This document shows, piece by piece, positions 54,269-63,882 of a stretch of DNA of 64,000 bases; within the stretch, counting starts at the first letter, position 1; each line of letters begins with the position of its first letter. The notes beneath the pieces are model-generated. The model made no database searches. It worked only from the letters and a program-made list of their open reading frames with translations, and was not told the origin of the DNA. Made by a program: the position numbers and the translations under genes. Source of the DNA: Pseudomonadota bacterium (GTDB lineage: Bacteria > Pseudomonadota > Gammaproteobacteria > Burkholderiales > Burkholderiaceae_C); the NCBI GenBank assembly GCA_021819435.1, contig JAKARB010000002.1, forward strand, positions 248,001 to 312,000, in the 5' to 3' direction.

Positions 54269-54284
54269 CCCTGCCTTCGCAGGG
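54269..54284. terminator. Candidate bidirectional terminator, spoVR/GST
   Basis: CCCTGC-CTTC-GCAGGG, a 6-bp stem with a stable CTTC loop, in the 46-bp gap between convergent genes. No proper T-run follows, so function is tentative. Confidence 0.4.
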
Positions 54285-54296
54285 TCTGTCGGTGTC

Positions 54297-54986
54297 TCAG
54301 CCTCCGGGTTGGCGCAGGTCCTGCAACCACTTGCCTTTGCCACGCGCGTCCGTCTCGTGCGGTTCGTGGCGCCAGGGCTCGGCCAGCGCCTGCTGATACC
54401 AGTTCTGCATGCTGGGCAGTGCCAACAGCCTTTGAACGTAGCCTTGTGCGGCCTCGCTCAGCGCAGGTGAATAGGTTTGCGCACGGAAGGCCAGCGGGGC
54501 GAAAAACGCGTCCACTGCCGTGAACCGCTCACCCGCCAGGAATGGCCCGCCGAATCGCCGCAGGCCTTCCTCCCAGAGCGCCTCGGCGCGTTGCCAGTCG
54601 TGGCGAACCGCCGCAGGCCATTCGGGCAGTTCGATGCGCAGGCCGCAGTTCATGGTGCAGGTGTCGCGCAGGGCGAAGAAGCCTGAATGCATCTCGGCGC
54701 TGGCGCAGCGGGCCCAGGTCCGCGCGGCGGTGTCTGTCGGCCACACACCGGGGTGGCGCTCTGCCAGGTACTCGGTGATGGCCAGCGAGTCCCAGACGAT
54801 TTCGTCGCCGTCGTGCAGGCAGGGCACCTTGCCGGTGGGCGAGAAGCTGGTGAACGCGGCATGGCCGGGCGGGCTGCCGAAGGGCACGAGGCATTCTTCA
54901 AAGGGCAGGCCAAGCTCGGTCATCAGCAGCCAGGGGCGCAGGGACCAGGAAGAGTAATTGCGGTTGGCGACGTAGAGCGTGTACAT
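54297..54986 (-). CDS. Glutathione S-transferase family protein
   Basis: 229 residues. Thioredoxin-like N-terminal domain with the active-site serine region NRNYSSWSLRPWLL, PTGKVPCLHDGD (cis-Pro loop) and WDSLAITEYLAE, followed by an all-helical C-terminal domain (TAVDAFFAPLAFR with the N-capping Asp). Could conjugate glutathione to electrophiles; substrate unknown. 6 bp after the GNAT gene on the same strand. Confidence 0.9.
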   Translation of the reverse strand: MYTLYVANRNYSSWSLRPWLLMTELGLPFEECLVPFGSPPGHAAFTSFSPTGKVPCLHDGDEIVWDSLAITEYLAERHPGVWPTDTAARTWARCASAEMHSGFFALRDTCTMNCGLRIELPEWPAAVRHDWQRAEALWEEGLRRFGGPFLAGERFTAVDAFFAPLAFRAQTYSPALSEAAQGYVQRLLALPSMQNWYQQALAEPWRHEPHETDARGKGKWLQDLRQPGG

Positions 54987-54992
54987 GGTGTT

Positions 54993-55487
54993 TCATCCCA
55001 GGCGTTTTTCAAAGAAGCCGACGTCGATCCACTGGCCGAACTTGAAGCCAACCTCGCGCAGGTGGGCCACTTGCTCGAAGCCCATGGCGCGGTGCAGCGC
55101 CTCGCTGGCTGCATTCGGCAGGGCGATGATGCCCAGCACCGCGTGGCAATCGGTTTGGCGCAGGTGATCGAGCACGGCGGTGTAAAGGGCACGCCCCATG
55201 CCCCGCTGTTGCTGACCATGGCGCAGGTAGACCGACATCTCCATGGTGTGCCGGTAGGCCGATCGGTGGTGGAACTTGCCCGCGTAGGCGTAGCCCTGCA
55301 CGGTGCCCGCATCATCCTCCCACACCAGCCAGGGGTGACCGGCATCCACGTAGCCGAGGATGCGCTCGCGCATGGCCTGCGGCGTCAGCGCTGCTTCCTC
55401 GAAGGTGACGGTGGTGTGGAGGATGTAGTGCCGGTAGATCTCGGCGATGGCGGCTTCATCGCCGTCGCGGTAAGGTCGGATGGGCAT
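54993..55487 (-). CDS. GNAT-family N-acetyltransferase (phosphinothricin acetyltransferase-like)
   Basis: 164 residues from ATG 55487. MPIRPYRDGDEAAIAEIYRHYI at the start, WLVWEDDAGTVQGYAYAG, the acetyl-CoA site HGQQQRGMGRALYTAVL (Q-x2-G-x-G/A) and AALHRAMGFEQVA-like AMGFEQ at the end. This is the PAT/YncA sub-type that acetylates small amines or N-termini. Pair with the GST gene. The open frame extends 7 codons further up. Confidence 0.88.
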   Translation of the reverse strand: MPIRPYRDGDEAAIAEIYRHYILHTTVTFEEAALTPQAMRERILGYVDAGHPWLVWEDDAGTVQGYAYAGKFHHRSAYRHTMEMSVYLRHGQQQRGMGRALYTAVLDHLRQTDCHAVLGIIALPNAASEALHRAMGFEQVAHLREVGFKFGQWIDVGFFEKRLG

Positions 55488-55548
55488 GCGGGCCTCGCTG
55501 CGTTGCATGGACCACGATGATGCCGCAGCCGTGGCCCGCCGTGCCGCC

Positions 55549-57597
55549 TCAGCCGTCGAGTTCCTGCACCATGCTGTCGACGGCGCGTTGCATCAGGCTG
55601 CGGTCTTGCAGGCTGGTGGCCAGGCCTTCGGCGCGCAGGCGTTCGAGCGCACGTCGGCTCATGGAATGCAGGCGGCTGCTGAGGTCGCTGCCGAACATGT
55701 AGAACTGGCGGTTGTCGCTGACCCAGAGCAGGCGTGCCGTGGTCCACTGGCCTTGCATGAAGAGCTTGCACCAGGTGCCAGGAACGAGTGCATCAGCCCA
55801 CTGGCGGCGGCGCGCGAGGATGGCCGCGTCGTCGGCGTTTTCACCGAAGGCCATGGGCACGGTGGGCAGCGAGCCCAGGTTGGTGTCGGCTGGGCGTTCG
55901 TCGCCTTGCATGAAGCGCAGGTCGTCGAGCAGGGCATCCAGGTTGGCCAGGGTGCTGGACTCGAAGCCTGTGCGTTCGCGCTCAGGCTTGGGTGGCTTCG
56001 GCGTGGCCATGAGCACGCGGGTGTGCATGCGCATGAGGGCTTCGAGCAGGGTGTCTTGCTCGGTGCGCGGCATGTCGATGCGGGCCATGCCGCGTTGCAG
56101 CCGGCTGCTCAGGTCGGGCAGCTTGCGGCGCAGGGCTTCTCGGGCTTCGAGGCTTTCTGGGCGTTGCAGGCTGTGCACGAGGTCGTCGACCACGCACAGC
56201 ATGGCCTGGCACTCTTCGTCTTCAGGGGACGCGGCTGCCATGGTGTGCGTGAGCACCTCGACCCAGGGGCCGCACAGGAAGTCCATGATGAGCTGCGGCA
56301 GCTTGACGAATTCGACTTGGTTGACAACCTGCTGGTGCAGCAGTGGGCGCAAGGTCAGGCGCTGGTCGGCCTCGCGCAGCCTTGCCACGGCCTGGGGCGC
56401 CTGCTGGATGGCGGCCTGGCTCTGGGAGGCGATGAACTGCTGCATCTCCTTGAGCGTGGCTTCGAGCTCGACGCTGTTGGGGCCGGGATCGGGCAGCATG
56501 CGTGCGATGCGAGGTTGCATGAATGCCAGGAAGCCGCGCAGCGCGACGACTTCGCCCTCGCCGTAGCCCGCCGCATAGGCCGCGATCTGGTTGATGAGGC
56601 GCCACGCCGGGTGCTGGTCGCTGCGCAGCACCCAGCTATCTTGGCGGGCTGCGCGTTGCAGCACGGGCTCCATCTGGCCGATCAACTGGCGCACCGGCGC
56701 GGGCACTTCGGTGTCGGCCTGCATCAGCTGAAAAAGGGTGTTCAACAGGCGCGAGACCTGGGCCTCGGAGCGGCGTGCAGCGAGTCCCTTCGGGTCATTG
56801 ATCTCGTCGAGCGTGCGCGAGAGCGCGCCGAAGGTGAGGGTGCCGCCGGTGGACGGCGCAGGGACCGGTGGGGCTGGCGGCTGGGGCATGCGGTCAAGCA
56901 GGCTTTCCAGGGCGCCAGGCTGCGTGACGACCAGTGCCGAAGGCGGTGGGCTGCGGCGCGGGTGGGTGACGGCTTTGAAGGGCAGCGGCTGGCAGCCCAG
57001 TGATTTCAGCCACGCGGAGACGTCCCGGTAGTGTTCACGCAGGCATTCGGCCAGCACACGCCCGGCCAGGCGCAGCAGCATGTTGCGCTCGCCTGCGGAC
57101 AGCGGCAGCACGCGGGTCGCAGCCCCCATCGCCCGCGCGAAGACAGCGGGGCGCAAGGGGTTGGTGTGCGGCCTTGGTGTGGCGTCGCCTTGCAAGGCCG
57201 AGGTGCAGGCCTGGAGTTCGCGCAACTCCCATTCGGCGATCAGGTCGATGAGCTGAACGGTGCGTGAGATCTCGATGTCCTGCTCGGCCTGGTTCTCATC
57301 GACCAGGGTGAGCTGGTCGATGGTCATCTCTTGCAGTTTGCGTCCACCGGCGCCGTGGCCCTGTGTGGCCCGGATCTCGTCCTGGATGCTCTGCGCGAAG
57401 GCCGATTCGAAGTCGGCTCGGCGTGCCTGCACGGCCTCTGCCACGCCGAAGAGCAGATTGCGGTCTTGCGCGAGGGAAAGGTCGGCGCTGCTGTCGCGCA
57501 GGGCGGCCTGGGTGCGTGCCACGACCCGACGCGCCAACTCGGGCGCACGCGCCAACTGATCTTGCACGTGGTCGTTGAAGCGAACGGATTCAGCCAT
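55549..57597 (-). CDS. DUF1631 family protein
   Basis: 682 residues, cytoplasmic, mostly helical. Motif-rich N-terminus (MAESVRFNDHVQDQLARAPEL; FESAFAQSIQDEI) and a C-terminal block, PGTWCKLFMQGQWTTARLLWVSDNRQFYMF, seen in part, that looks like a small beta-barrel of PilZ-type. DUF1631 proteins occur in Beta- and Gammaproteobacteria near motility or signalling genes; function unknown. Divergent from flhB, with 219 bp between starts. Confidence 0.82.
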   Translation of the reverse strand: MAESVRFNDHVQDQLARAPELARRVVARTQAALRDSSADLSLAQDRNLLFGVAEAVQARRADFESAFAQSIQDEIRATQGHGAGGRKLQEMTIDQLTLVDENQAEQDIEISRTVQLIDLIAEWELRELQACTSALQGDATPRPHTNPLRPAVFARAMGAATRVLPLSAGERNMLLRLAGRVLAECLREHYRDVSAWLKSLGCQPLPFKAVTHPRRSPPPSALVVTQPGALESLLDRMPQPPAPPVPAPSTGGTLTFGALSRTLDEINDPKGLAARRSEAQVSRLLNTLFQLMQADTEVPAPVRQLIGQMEPVLQRAARQDSWVLRSDQHPAWRLINQIAAYAAGYGEGEVVALRGFLAFMQPRIARMLPDPGPNSVELEATLKEMQQFIASQSQAAIQQAPQAVARLREADQRLTLRPLLHQQVVNQVEFVKLPQLIMDFLCGPWVEVLTHTMAAASPEDEECQAMLCVVDDLVHSLQRPESLEAREALRRKLPDLSSRLQRGMARIDMPRTEQDTLLEALMRMHTRVLMATPKPPKPERERTGFESSTLANLDALLDDLRFMQGDERPADTNLGSLPTVPMAFGENADDAAILARRRQWADALVPGTWCKLFMQGQWTTARLLWVSDNRQFYMFGSDLSSRLHSMSRRALERLRAEGLATSLQDRSLMQRAVDSMVQELDG

Positions 57598-57816
57598 GCC
57601 CTCATGCTAGGCGCAATGCTGCGCTGCAATGAGACAAAGTGCACGATCCTGGCGGGGCATTCCAGGGCTTATCGGCCGTTTCGCCGAGTGGAAAGCCGTT
57701 GGAACAGAGGCGGGCGGGCGGCGCTTATCTCGGCCTGTGGGTAAGTGACGCGGAGCAGACTCGGGTCATCTCCTCGAACCCATGTCCATTGGCCACGCTG
57801 GCCTGGCATCACACCC

Positions 57817-58983
57817 ATGTCCGACGAAGGCTCACAAGACAAGCAGTTACCAGCCTCGCAGCGGAAGCTGGACAAGGCACGCAAGGACGGCCAGGTTGTC
57901 CGCTCGAAGGACTTGGGGCACTTTTTCGTCATGCTGGCGGCCACGGGGGTTCTCATGGGCCTGACGCCGCTTTGGCTTGACCAACTGCAAAAGCTCCTCT
58001 CGGGTGGCCTGCGTTTCGACGCGCGCGCGGTGGCCTCGCCAGACTTCATGATGCAGCGCCTGGCGGATTGGGCTTTGCAGGCGCTGTTCATGGTGGTGCC
58101 GGTGGGGGTGGGCGTGGCGCTGGCCTCGACCGCTGCATCGGTGATGTCGGGCGGGTGGGTGATGTCTTTCAAAGCGCTGACGCCCGATTTCGGCAAGTTC
58201 AACCCGATCACCGGCATGGCCAAGCTCTTCAAGAAGCAACAGCTCATCGACGCCCTGAAAGCCTGCGCCATGGCCCTGGTGCTGGGTTCGGTGGGCGTGA
58301 TGACGCTGATGAAGGTCTGGCCCAGCATGTCGGACCTGCTGGCCCAGCCACTGCCGGCGGCCATCCACGACCTGGGCGTCACCCTCGGTCAGGTCATGGG
58401 CACGATGCTGCTGGTGATCGCGGGTTTCGCCCTCCTCGACTGGCCGCTGCAGAAGTTCCTGTTCGCCGAGCGCATGAAGATGTCGCACCAGGAGGTCAAG
58501 GAAGAGTTCAAGCAGCAGGAAGGCAACATGGAGGTCAAAGGCCGCATGAAGCAGATCATGCGCGAGCGGGCCCGCAAGCGCATGCTGGCTGCCGTGCCCA
58601 CCGCCGACCTGGTGGTCATGAACCCGACCCACTACGCCGTGGCGTTGAAGTACGACGAAGGTTCGATGGGCGCGCCGCGCGTGGTGGCCAAGGGCCTGGA
58701 CCTGCTGGCGTTCAAGATCAGGGACATCGCCACCGAGAACCGCGTGCCGGTGCTCGAAGCGCCGCCCTTGGCGCGGGCGCTGTATGCCCACACCGAACTC
58801 GACCAGGAAGTCCCGGTCAAGCTCTACAGCGCGGTGGCGCAGGTGCTGGCCTATGTGTACCAGCTCAAGCAGGCCTTGAGCGGCAATGCGCCCATGCCGG
58901 GCAACCTGCCGGATCTGCAGGTGCCGGATGACATGGATCCGCTGCGCGCCGAAGCTGCGAAGGCGGCGGCCCAGGGCGCTTGA
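57817..58983 (+). CDS. flhB: Flagellar export apparatus protein FlhB
   Basis: 388 residues from ATG 57817. Four membrane helices (about 30-220) and a cytoplasmic domain with the self-cleaving N269-P-T-H272 (VVMNPTHYAVALKY), exactly at Salmonella numbering. Controls the switch of export substrate from rod/hook to filament. KTQPASQRKLDKARKDGQV-like start (KQLPASQRKLDKARKDGQV) is standard. Separated from flhA by a PEP-CTERM gene on the other strand. Confidence 0.95.
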   Translation: MSDEGSQDKQLPASQRKLDKARKDGQVVRSKDLGHFFVMLAATGVLMGLTPLWLDQLQKLLSGGLRFDARAVASPDFMMQRLADWALQALFMVVPVGVGVALASTAASVMSGGWVMSFKALTPDFGKFNPITGMAKLFKKQQLIDALKACAMALVLGSVGVMTLMKVWPSMSDLLAQPLPAAIHDLGVTLGQVMGTMLLVIAGFALLDWPLQKFLFAERMKMSHQEVKEEFKQQEGNMEVKGRMKQIMRERARKRMLAAVPTADLVVMNPTHYAVALKYDEGSMGAPRVVAKGLDLLAFKIRDIATENRVPVLEAPPLARALYAHTELDQEVPVKLYSAVAQVLAYVYQLKQALSGNAPMPGNLPDLQVPDDMDPLRAEAAKAAAQGA

Positions 58984-59013
58984 CGGTGGTTGACCGGGCG
59001 GGTTGACTTGGGC

Positions 59014-59727
59014 TCAGGCGGGCAGTGCCTCGGCTTGACGCGCCGATTGGCGGCGGCGGGCGAGGGCGATTGCGCTGATGCCACCCAGCAGGGCCAGCGC
59101 CCAGGAACTGGGTTCAGGCACGCCGGGGGTGATGTTGTGGGCGCCGATGAGGCCGTAAAGCTGCTGGTTGACCGTCCCTTGATACAGCCCGATTTGCGGG
59201 ATGAGGTCTTGGAAAAGAGGAGACGATATCAATTCCTGCCAAGGCAAGCCAAGCCCTAGGACGAAGTCCTGTTTGACCTCGTTGATCAACTGGCCCGTCG
59301 ATGTCAGGAATTCGCTGATGCTGGTGAAGGGGCGAGGGGCGCTCGTCGAAGCATCCCACGGGCCTTGCGCCTGCATGAGCAGTTCTGAGCCGAACAGGGT
59401 GTCGGTGTTCTGCACGTAGGCGGTCAGTTGTGAATAGGGGGCACCGGCAGTCAGTGTTCCAGACTGCACCATGAGTTGCTCGCCGTCGATCTTCGCGCTG
59501 ACCAGCGCGTTGGCATAGGTGTTCCCTGAGGGGACGACGGCGGTGTCGAACGTCAGGTCGAATTGCTTGTACTCCGGCGGGACGTCGAATGAGTCACCCG
59601 GGTGAGCCGGAGATGGCGAGACATAAGCCATGAGCCGGCCCGTGAAGCGCCAAGTCTGCAGTTCGGCATGAGCGGAGGTAGCGGCCAGCAGGCCTGCCGC
59701 AACGAGGGTGATCGCGCGGAGTTTCAT
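59014..59727 (-). CDS. PEP-CTERM sorting-domain protein
   Basis: 237 residues. Signal peptide (MKLRAITLVAAGLLAATSAHA), a beta-rich body with Ser/Thr/Tyr-rich loops, then a textbook PEP-CTERM tail: VPEPSSWALALLGG, hydrophobic stretch, ARRRQ. Such proteins are cut and sorted by exosortase, which is not encoded in this window. It lies antisense between flhB and flhA, which normally are neighbours. Function unknown. Confidence 0.88.
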   Translation of the reverse strand: MKLRAITLVAAGLLAATSAHAELQTWRFTGRLMAYVSPSPAHPGDSFDVPPEYKQFDLTFDTAVVPSGNTYANALVSAKIDGEQLMVQSGTLTAGAPYSQLTAYVQNTDTLFGSELLMQAQGPWDASTSAPRPFTSISEFLTSTGQLINEVKQDFVLGLGLPWQELISSPLFQDLIPQIGLYQGTVNQQLYGLIGAHNITPGVPEPSSWALALLGGISAIALARRRQSARQAEALPA

Positions 59728-59803
59728 GGTTTCTCCCAGTTTGGTTTAGACACGGCCTGCGCCTCGGGCAACAGGTGATCAGCGGCCATTCTTACCGACT
59801 AAC

Positions 59804-59819
59804 CGTGACTTGTGTCACA
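59804..59819. promoter_or_regulatory. CRP/Vfr-like site upstream of flhA and the PEP-CTERM gene
   Basis: CGTGA-CTTGTG-TCACA matches the CRP consensus TGTGA-N6-TCACA at nine of ten fixed positions. It sits 77 bp before the PEP-CTERM start and 166 bp before flhA. An 11-bp direct repeat AACCGTGACTT overlaps it (59801-59811) and recurs at 59863-59873. Confidence 0.5.
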
Positions 59820-59985
59820 GAGGAATCCCCCTGCTTGCAGGGCAGCCATTCGGTCCACCCCAAACCGTGACTTTCACCCCGCGCAACGTGGTCCGAATAG
59901 GCGCACGCCGCCCCCGTTTATCTCGCTAAAGCTCGGGGGGCCGGCGGCCAACAATCCTTGCAACCCCTTCAAGGATGTGCCCCCC

Positions 59986-62091
59986 ATGAACCCCTGGATG
60001 CAGAAGCTGTTGGCGATGTCGTCGAGCGACGCCAAACGGTTCCAGATGATGGTTGCGCCACTCATCGTGGTGACCGTGCTGGTGCTGATGGTGCTGCCGC
60101 TGCCGCCCCTGGTGCTGGACATCTTCTTCACCTTCAACATCGCCATGTCGCTGATGGTGATGATGGTGGCGGCCACCATGCTGCGTCCGCTGGACTTTGC
60201 GGCCTTCCCATCCGTGCTGCTGCTGACCACGCTGCTGCGCCTGTCGCTGAACGTGGCTTCGACACGCGTCGTGCTGCTGCAGGGCCACACCGGCACGGGC
60301 GCCGCCGGCGCGGTGATCGAATCCTTCGGCCACTTCCTGATCGGCGGCAACTTCGCGGTCGGGATCATCGTCTTCGCCATCTTGGTGGTGATCAACTTCA
60401 CGGTGATCACCAAGGGTTCCGAGCGCATCGCCGAAGTCGCGGCCCGCTTCACCCTGGACGCCATGCCCGGCAAGCAGATGGCCATCGACGCCGACCTGAG
60501 CGCCGGCATGATCGACGAGGCCGAGGCCCGCAAGCGCCGCCGCGAGGTGGGCGAGGAAGCCGAATTCCACGGCTCCATGGACGGTGCCTCGAAGTTCGTG
60601 CGCGGTGACGCCGTCGCCGGCATCCTGATCCTGTTCATCAACATCATCGGCGGCTTCATCATCGGCATGGTTCAGCACGGCTTGTCGGCCGGGCAGGCCG
60701 CCGAGTCCTACATCCTGTTGGCCATCGGTGACGCGCTGGTGGCCCAGATCCCGGCGCTGCTGATCTCGGTGGCGGCCGCCATGGTGGTCTCGCGGGTTGG
60801 CAAGGACCAGGACGTCGGCACCCAGATCACCCGCCAGATGTTCGAGAACCCCAAGGTCATGGGCGTGGCCGCAGGCATCGTCGGCCTGCTGGGGGTGATC
60901 CCGGGCATGCCTTCGCTGGTATTCCTGCCGATGGCCGCCGGCCTGGGCTACGCCGCCTGGAAGACGCACCTCAAGCAGGAGGCCGCCCGCCAGGCGCCGC
61001 CCGCACCGGAAAAGCCGCAGGCCGCCGCCAACCCCAACGGCGAAGCCTCGTGGGAAGACCTGCAACCGGTCGACACCCTGGGCCTGGAAGTTGGCTATCG
61101 CCTGATCCAGCTGGTCGACAAGGAGCGCGGTGGCGACCTGCTCAACCGCATCAAGGGCGTTCGCCGCAAGTTCGCGCAAGAAGTCGGCTTCTTGCCGCCA
61201 TCTGTCCACATCAAGGACAACCTGGAGCTCAAGCCCAGCTTCTACCGCATCACCCTGCGCGGTGCCGTGGTGGGCGAGGGCGAGGTCTACCCCAACATGC
61301 TGATGGCCATCAACCCCGGCCACGTGACCAACCCGATCGCCGGCACGCAGGCCGTGGACCCCGCTTTCGGGCTGCCCGCCGTGTGGGTGGAAGAGCGCCA
61401 GCGCGATGTCGCGCAAATGGCCGGGTACACGGTGGTTGATCCCTCGACCGTCGTGGCCACCCATCTCTCACACTTGATGCAACTCCACGCCGCCAAGCTT
61501 TTGGGCCGGGTGGAGACCCAGCAGCTGGTCGAACACGTGACCAAGCTGGCCCCGAAACTGATCGAAGACGTGATCCCCAAGATGGTCGGCATCGCAACCC
61601 TGCAGAAAGTGCTCCAGCTCCTCCTCGAAGAGGGCGTGCACATCCGCGACATGGGCTCGATCATCGAAACCATGGCCGAGCACTGCGCCGTGCAGGCCAA
61701 CCTGGTCAACGACCCCGCCGAGCTGGCCCGCCGCATCCGTGTCGGCCTGGCCCCGGCCATCGTCCAGCAGATCTACGGCCCGGTGCGCGAGCTCGATGTC
61801 ATCGCCATCGAACCCGACCTGGAGCGCCTGCTGACCCAGGCCCTGACCGGCGCCAACGGCCCGATGCTCGACCCGGGCGTGGCCGACCACCTGACCCGCC
61901 AGGCCGCCGAGGCCACGCACCGTCAGGAAAACATGGGCCACCCCGCCTGCCTGCTGGTGCCCGACGTGATCCGTCCGTCGGTCGCCCGACTCCTCAAGCG
62001 CGCCGCACCCCGTCTCAAGGTGCTGGGACACAGCGAGATCCCTGAGACGCATTCGATTCGCATCGGTACCCTGATCGGAGGCCACGCATGA
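59986..62091 (+). CDS. flhA: Flagellar export apparatus protein FlhA
   Basis: 701 residues from ATG 59986. About eight membrane helices in the first 330 residues, the FHIPEP signature region LDAMPGKQMAIDADLSAGMID (cited in part), and a large cytoplasmic domain that docks chaperone-substrate complexes. Upstream frames to 59812 remain open but lack family sequence. The stop overlaps flhF (ATGA at 62088-62091). Confidence 0.96.
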   Translation: MNPWMQKLLAMSSSDAKRFQMMVAPLIVVTVLVLMVLPLPPLVLDIFFTFNIAMSLMVMMVAATMLRPLDFAAFPSVLLLTTLLRLSLNVASTRVVLLQGHTGTGAAGAVIESFGHFLIGGNFAVGIIVFAILVVINFTVITKGSERIAEVAARFTLDAMPGKQMAIDADLSAGMIDEAEARKRRREVGEEAEFHGSMDGASKFVRGDAVAGILILFINIIGGFIIGMVQHGLSAGQAAESYILLAIGDALVAQIPALLISVAAAMVVSRVGKDQDVGTQITRQMFENPKVMGVAAGIVGLLGVIPGMPSLVFLPMAAGLGYAAWKTHLKQEAARQAPPAPEKPQAAANPNGEASWEDLQPVDTLGLEVGYRLIQLVDKERGGDLLNRIKGVRRKFAQEVGFLPPSVHIKDNLELKPSFYRITLRGAVVGEGEVYPNMLMAINPGHVTNPIAGTQAVDPAFGLPAVWVEERQRDVAQMAGYTVVDPSTVVATHLSHLMQLHAAKLLGRVETQQLVEHVTKLAPKLIEDVIPKMVGIATLQKVLQLLLEEGVHIRDMGSIIETMAEHCAVQANLVNDPAELARRIRVGLAPAIVQQIYGPVRELDVIAIEPDLERLLTQALTGANGPMLDPGVADHLTRQAAEATHRQENMGHPACLLVPDVIRPSVARLLKRAAPRLKVLGHSEIPETHSIRIGTLIGGHA

Positions 62092-63863
62092 ACGTCAAAC
62101 GCTTCATTGGACGCAACAGCCGCGAGGCCATGCAGAAGGTCAAGGCGGCATTCGGGGACGAGGCCATCGTGCTGTCGACCAAGCCTGCTGCTGAAGGCGG
62201 CATCGAGATCCTGGCCATGGCCGCCGATGGCATGGCTGCGGTCGAATCGATGTCCCAGCGCGCGCCGGCTGCCGAACCGGCTATGGATCGCCACGAGCCA
62301 GCGGATGAAGAGGAAGCCTCCGGCACGCTGGCCAAGGGGGCTGCCGCTGCCCGCCAGTCGGTCGCCAACCTCGCCCACACTGTGCAGGAAGACGTCAAGC
62401 AGCTCGCCATGAGCACGCTGTCCTTCCAGGACTACGTGCGCGAACGCATGCTCAAGCGCCGCCAGGCCGCCATCCAGGCTCGCACCGAGCCGGCAATGGC
62501 TGCGCCCGAAGCCCAGCTCAACCAGCGTTTCGCTGAACCCCGCCGTCAGGCCGCCGCCCACATCGCCGCCGTGGACCTGGCCGTCAGTGAACCGATGATC
62601 GCTCCGCGCCAGCCGGCTCGCCAGGCCACCGTCGGTGCGCCAGCCTCGGTGCCGCACCAAGCCGAATCGCTGGCTCGCGCCCAGATGTCCCAGTCTCAGG
62701 CCCAGGGCCGCGCTCAGGCATCTCAGACAGATGAGCTGACCATGGACCGCATGGTCTCCCGCCAGGAAGCCCCGCGCGCCGCCGCTGCCCGCCCCGTCGC
62801 CAAGGCGCAGCCGCAGCCGCAGGCCAAGCCCGCTGTGCAGGCAGCCCAGCCCGACACCGCCACCCTGGACGCCCTGCGCGCCGCCCAGGAGGCGAACACC
62901 ACGCTGCTTGGCGAACTGCGCGCCATGCGAGCCATGATGACCGAGCGCTTCGAGACCATGGCCTTCCTGGACAAGCTCGGCCGCACCCCCGCCCAGGCCA
63001 CCCTGGCCCAGCGCCTGCTCGACGGCGGTTTCTCGACCGTGCTGATCCGCAAGCTGCTCGACGCCATGCCCGCCGATGTCAACAACGGCCAACACGACGA
63101 GCTGGAGTGGGCCACCCAGGTGCTGCAGCGCAACCTGAACACCGCAGACACCGAACGCGCCATCGAAGACCAGGGCGGGGTCTTCGCCCTGATCGGCTCG
63201 ACCGGCGTCGGCAAGACCACTTCCACCGCCAAGCTGGCCGCCACCTTCGCCGCCAAGCACGGCGCGCAAAACCTCGGCCTCATCACCCTGGACGCCTACC
63301 GGGTGGGCGCCCACGAACAGCTGCGTGCTTATGGCCGCATCCTGGGCGTGCCCGTGCACATGGCCCATGACCGCGCCGCGCTGGAAGACCTGCTCGAGCT
63401 GTTGTCGGGCAAGAAGCTGATCCTCATCGACACCGCCGGCATGGCCCAGCGCGATGGCCGCACCAAGGAACTGCTGGAGATGCTCTCGCACCCCAGCATC
63501 AAAAAGCTGCTGGTCATCAACGCCTCGGCTCAGGGCGATGCCATCGAAGACGTCATGCACGCGTACCACGCGCAGCAGTGCTGCGGCGTCATCCTCTCGA
63601 AGCTGGATGAGGCCGTGAAGCTCGGTCCGGCGCTGGATGCGTTAATCCGTCACAAGCAGAAAGTTCTCGGCGTGGCAAATGGCCAACGCGTGCCCGAAGA
63701 TTGGCATCGCCTGTCCGCGCAAGCCTTGGTGCACCGCGCGCTGCGTGCCAGCCTGAACCCGGCCTACCGCCTCGATCCCAATGAGGTGAGCCTGATCCTG
63801 GCCACGCCCTCGATGCCCGAGATGCTGCAACAGTCCGCCCGCGCCGCCGCTGCCACCGCCTGA
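62088..63863 (+). CDS. flhF: Flagellar biosynthesis GTPase FlhF (SRP family)
   Basis: 591 residues. Basic N-terminal domain (MNVKRFIGRNSREAMQKVKAAFG), an unusually long Ala/Gln/Arg-rich linker (about 60-270), then an NG GTPase domain: GSTGVGKTTSTAKLA (G1), DTAGMAQRD (G3), SKLDEAVKLG (G4). FlhF places the first flagellum at the pole. Coupled to flhA, followed 19 bp later by flhG. Confidence 0.95.
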   Translation: MNVKRFIGRNSREAMQKVKAAFGDEAIVLSTKPAAEGGIEILAMAADGMAAVESMSQRAPAAEPAMDRHEPADEEEASGTLAKGAAAARQSVANLAHTVQEDVKQLAMSTLSFQDYVRERMLKRRQAAIQARTEPAMAAPEAQLNQRFAEPRRQAAAHIAAVDLAVSEPMIAPRQPARQATVGAPASVPHQAESLARAQMSQSQAQGRAQASQTDELTMDRMVSRQEAPRAAAARPVAKAQPQPQAKPAVQAAQPDTATLDALRAAQEANTTLLGELRAMRAMMTERFETMAFLDKLGRTPAQATLAQRLLDGGFSTVLIRKLLDAMPADVNNGQHDELEWATQVLQRNLNTADTERAIEDQGGVFALIGSTGVGKTTSTAKLAATFAAKHGAQNLGLITLDAYRVGAHEQLRAYGRILGVPVHMAHDRAALEDLLELLSGKKLILIDTAGMAQRDGRTKELLEMLSHPSIKKLLVINASAQGDAIEDVMHAYHAQQCCGVILSKLDEAVKLGPALDALIRHKQKVLGVANGQRVPEDWHRLSAQALVHRALRASLNPAYRLDPNEVSLILATPSMPEMLQQSARAAAATA

Positions 63864-63882
63864 TCCAACGAGCACGCCACCC

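Noticed and set aside
59927-59953. Possible sigma-28 (FliA) promoter before flhA
   Set aside because: TAAA is present at the right spacing, but the -10 region GGCCAACA is a poor match to GCCGATAA.
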